From the NCBI GenBank assembly GCA_029263015.1, contig JAJCYI010000138.1, positions 62,001-126,000 of the forward strand: a stretch of 64,000 nt of DNA, given 5' to 3'. The notes under the pieces were generated by a model. That model searched no databases. It was not told the DNA's origin and saw nothing but the letters and a program-made list of their open reading frames with translations. Source of the DNA: Saprospiraceae bacterium. GTDB lineage: Bacteria; Bacteroidota; Bacteroidia; Chitinophagales; Saprospiraceae. The position numbers and the translations under genes were made by a program. Each line of letters starts with the position of its first letter. The first letter of the stretch is position 1. Below are positions 63,134-64,000 of the stretch, piece by piece.

Positions 63134-63586
63134 ATGAACATCAAGCAGAAAAAAGAACTGGCCAAACTGCTCTACGTGAGCGGTGCGTGCAAAACCCAGA
63201 AGGAGCTGGCGGAGCGGGTGGACGTGTCGCCCATCACCATGAGCAAATGGGTAAGGGCCGGCAATTGGGAGGAACAGAAGCGCAGCCTAATCACCATCAG
63301 GAACGAGCAACTCGGCAGGCTGTACCGACTGCTCGAATGGTACACCAACGGCCTGGAAGGCCAAATGGAGGCACAGGAAGAAGGTGCAAAGCCCCATCTC
63401 AATACCAAGGACACCGATGTTATCATCAAACTGACCGGGGCGATCAAAAACCTTGAAATAGAACTCAGTGTGGCCGAGGTGGTGGACGTGTTTATGAAAT
63501 ACAACAAATACATCCGAAAAACAGCCCCCGAAAGGATCAAAGAGGAGGCAGACCTTCAGGACGGATTCGTAAAAACGCTATTATAA
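63134..63586 (+). CDS. Terminase small subunit
   Basis: A 150-aa protein with an N-terminal helix-turn-helix (LAKLLYVSGACKTQKELAERVDVSPITMSKWVRAGNWEEQKRSL) of the phage terminase small-subunit type, then an oligomerisation region (TKDTDVIIKLTGAIKNLEIELSVAEVVDVFMKYNKYI). It recognises phage DNA for packaging. The large subunit follows 6 nt later. Transcribed away from the head and tail genes, sharing a 171-bp divergent promoter region with the protease gene. Confidence 0.85.
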   Translation: MNIKQKKELAKLLYVSGACKTQKELAERVDVSPITMSKWVRAGNWEEQKRSLITIRNEQLGRLYRLLEWYTNGLEGQMEAQEEGAKPHLNTKDTDVIIKLTGAIKNLEIELSVAEVVDVFMKYNKYIRKTAPERIKEEADLQDGFVKTLL

Positions 63587-63592
63587 TAAGGT

Positions 63593-64000
63593 ATGGGTAT
63601 ATTTACCGACAGGCAGGCAATCAAGAAGTGGGACGAATACGTCAAGAATATCCGTCGGGAAACCCCTGTGCCAGTAGAGACCGAGGCAGAGAAGACCAAA
63701 CGCATCGCTCGACTCAAAAAAGACTTTGCCGGATTCTGTCAATACTATTTCCCGAACTACACCACCGCCCCGTTTGCCAAGTGGCAGCTAAGGAACGCCC
63801 AACTGCTCATCAAAAACGACGAGTATTACATGACCGAGGCAGTGTTCCGTGAAGGTGCAAAGTCGGTGAGATATGGCCTCTTCCTGCCCATTTACCTGAT
63901 GTTCACGGGAGAGTTGGACAACATGCTGCTGGTATCCTACTCCAAGGACAACGCCGTGCAGCTCCTTACCCCGCTGCGCCTCAACCTCGAACACAACCAG
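63593..64000 (+). CDS. Terminase large subunit (partial, runs off window)
   Basis: The ATG at 63593 opens a frame that stays open for 136 codons to the window edge. It begins MGIFTDRQAIKKWDEYVKNI and carries FAGFCQYYFPNYTTAPFAKWQ and the terminase Walker A-like motif FREGAKSVRYG, then LLVSYSKDNAVQLL. This is the ATPase part that drives DNA packaging; the nuclease half is outside the window. Confidence 0.87.
   Translation, partial: MGIFTDRQAIKKWDEYVKNIRRETPVPVETEAEKTKRIARLKKDFAGFCQYYFPNYTTAPFAKWQLRNAQLLIKNDEYYMTEAVFREGAKSVRYGLFLPIYLMFTGELDNMLLVSYSKDNAVQLLTPLRLNLEHNQ

Larger units (their letters stand above)
47206..64000. mobile_element. Contractile-tailed prophage (left end to beyond window)
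   Basis: A continuous block of phage morphogenesis genes: terminase, prohead protease, major capsid, sheath, tube, chaperone with frameshift, tape measure, baseplate and fibre proteins. The left end cuts a NUDIX gene; the right end is outside the window. The DNA looks more GC-rich than the host genes (by eye, not measured). No integrase or transposase is visible in this part. Insertion inside an ordinary coding gene and a 5'-TG left edge fit a transposable (Mu-like) phage, but this is inference. Confidence 0.85.

Noticed and set aside
47206-64000. A tailocin or contractile injection system in place of a phage
   Set aside because: Capsid, prohead protease and terminase genes are present, so a DNA-packaging phage is the simpler reading; no ClpV/AAA ATPase of injection systems was seen.

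Overview
The window comes from a Bacteroidota chromosome, most like the Saprospiria lineage (inferred). The pointers are several secreted proteins with type IX secretion (T9SS) C-terminal sorting domains, a TonB/SusC-type receptor, a full alternative complex III (ACIII) plus cytochrome oxidase gene string, KDO synthesis (so a Gram-negative outer membrane), and TAnnTTTG-type promoter motifs.

Layout. 0.1-4.8 kb: two tandem paralogous FG-GAP/VCBS T9SS proteins separated by an 84-bp palindrome. 4.8-16.5 kb: a TlpA-like thioredoxin, an HI0933-type flavoprotein, a DUF5689/choice-of-anchor-J lipoprotein with its TonB receptor, a divergent secreted endonuclease/phosphatase, a Pif1-like helicase, a MITE-like nested palindrome and a small membrane protein. 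16.6-34.6 kb: one long minus-strand respiratory locus read actA-B-C-D-E-F, coxB, coxA, ctaB (heme o synthase), two coxC, coxD, a SCO-like protein, a DUF420 protein and a small CPMC membrane protein. It has a good promoter match upstream of actA. The oxidase subunit II carries a C-terminal OmpA-type peptidoglycan-binding domain, the most unusual protein architecture here. 35.0-40.8 kb: xylB, xylA, a membrane protein and transketolase, i.e. xylose entry into the pentose phosphate pathway. 40.9-47.0 kb: NYN-domain protein, AraC regulator, 1.2 kb without a gene, a T9SS protein, a LysM protein and kdsB.

47.2 kb to the right edge: a contractile-tailed prophage whose left end interrupts a NUDIX hydrolase gene. 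On the minus strand, in transcription order, lie prohead protease/scaffold, major capsid, a Lys/Pro-rich protein, a holin-like protein, a small unknown, a tRNA-Met, tail sheath, tail tube, tail-assembly chaperone, tape measure, a DUF6046 protein, the gpD/gpV/gp25/gpX/gpJ/gpI-like baseplate set, a collar/fibre protein, a fibre-like protein and a small exported protein. Small and large terminase genes diverge on the plus strand and run off the window. The chaperone gene has a textbook -1 frameshift site (A AAA AAC, a 6-nt spacer and a stem-loop) giving a 161-aa G-T product that ordinary ORF calling misses.

Intergenic DNA is rich in palindromic and low-complexity repeats of several families. The same types of low-complexity repeat occur in gaps of the prophage. 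No CRISPR array, rRNA, integrase or complete insertion sequence was seen.
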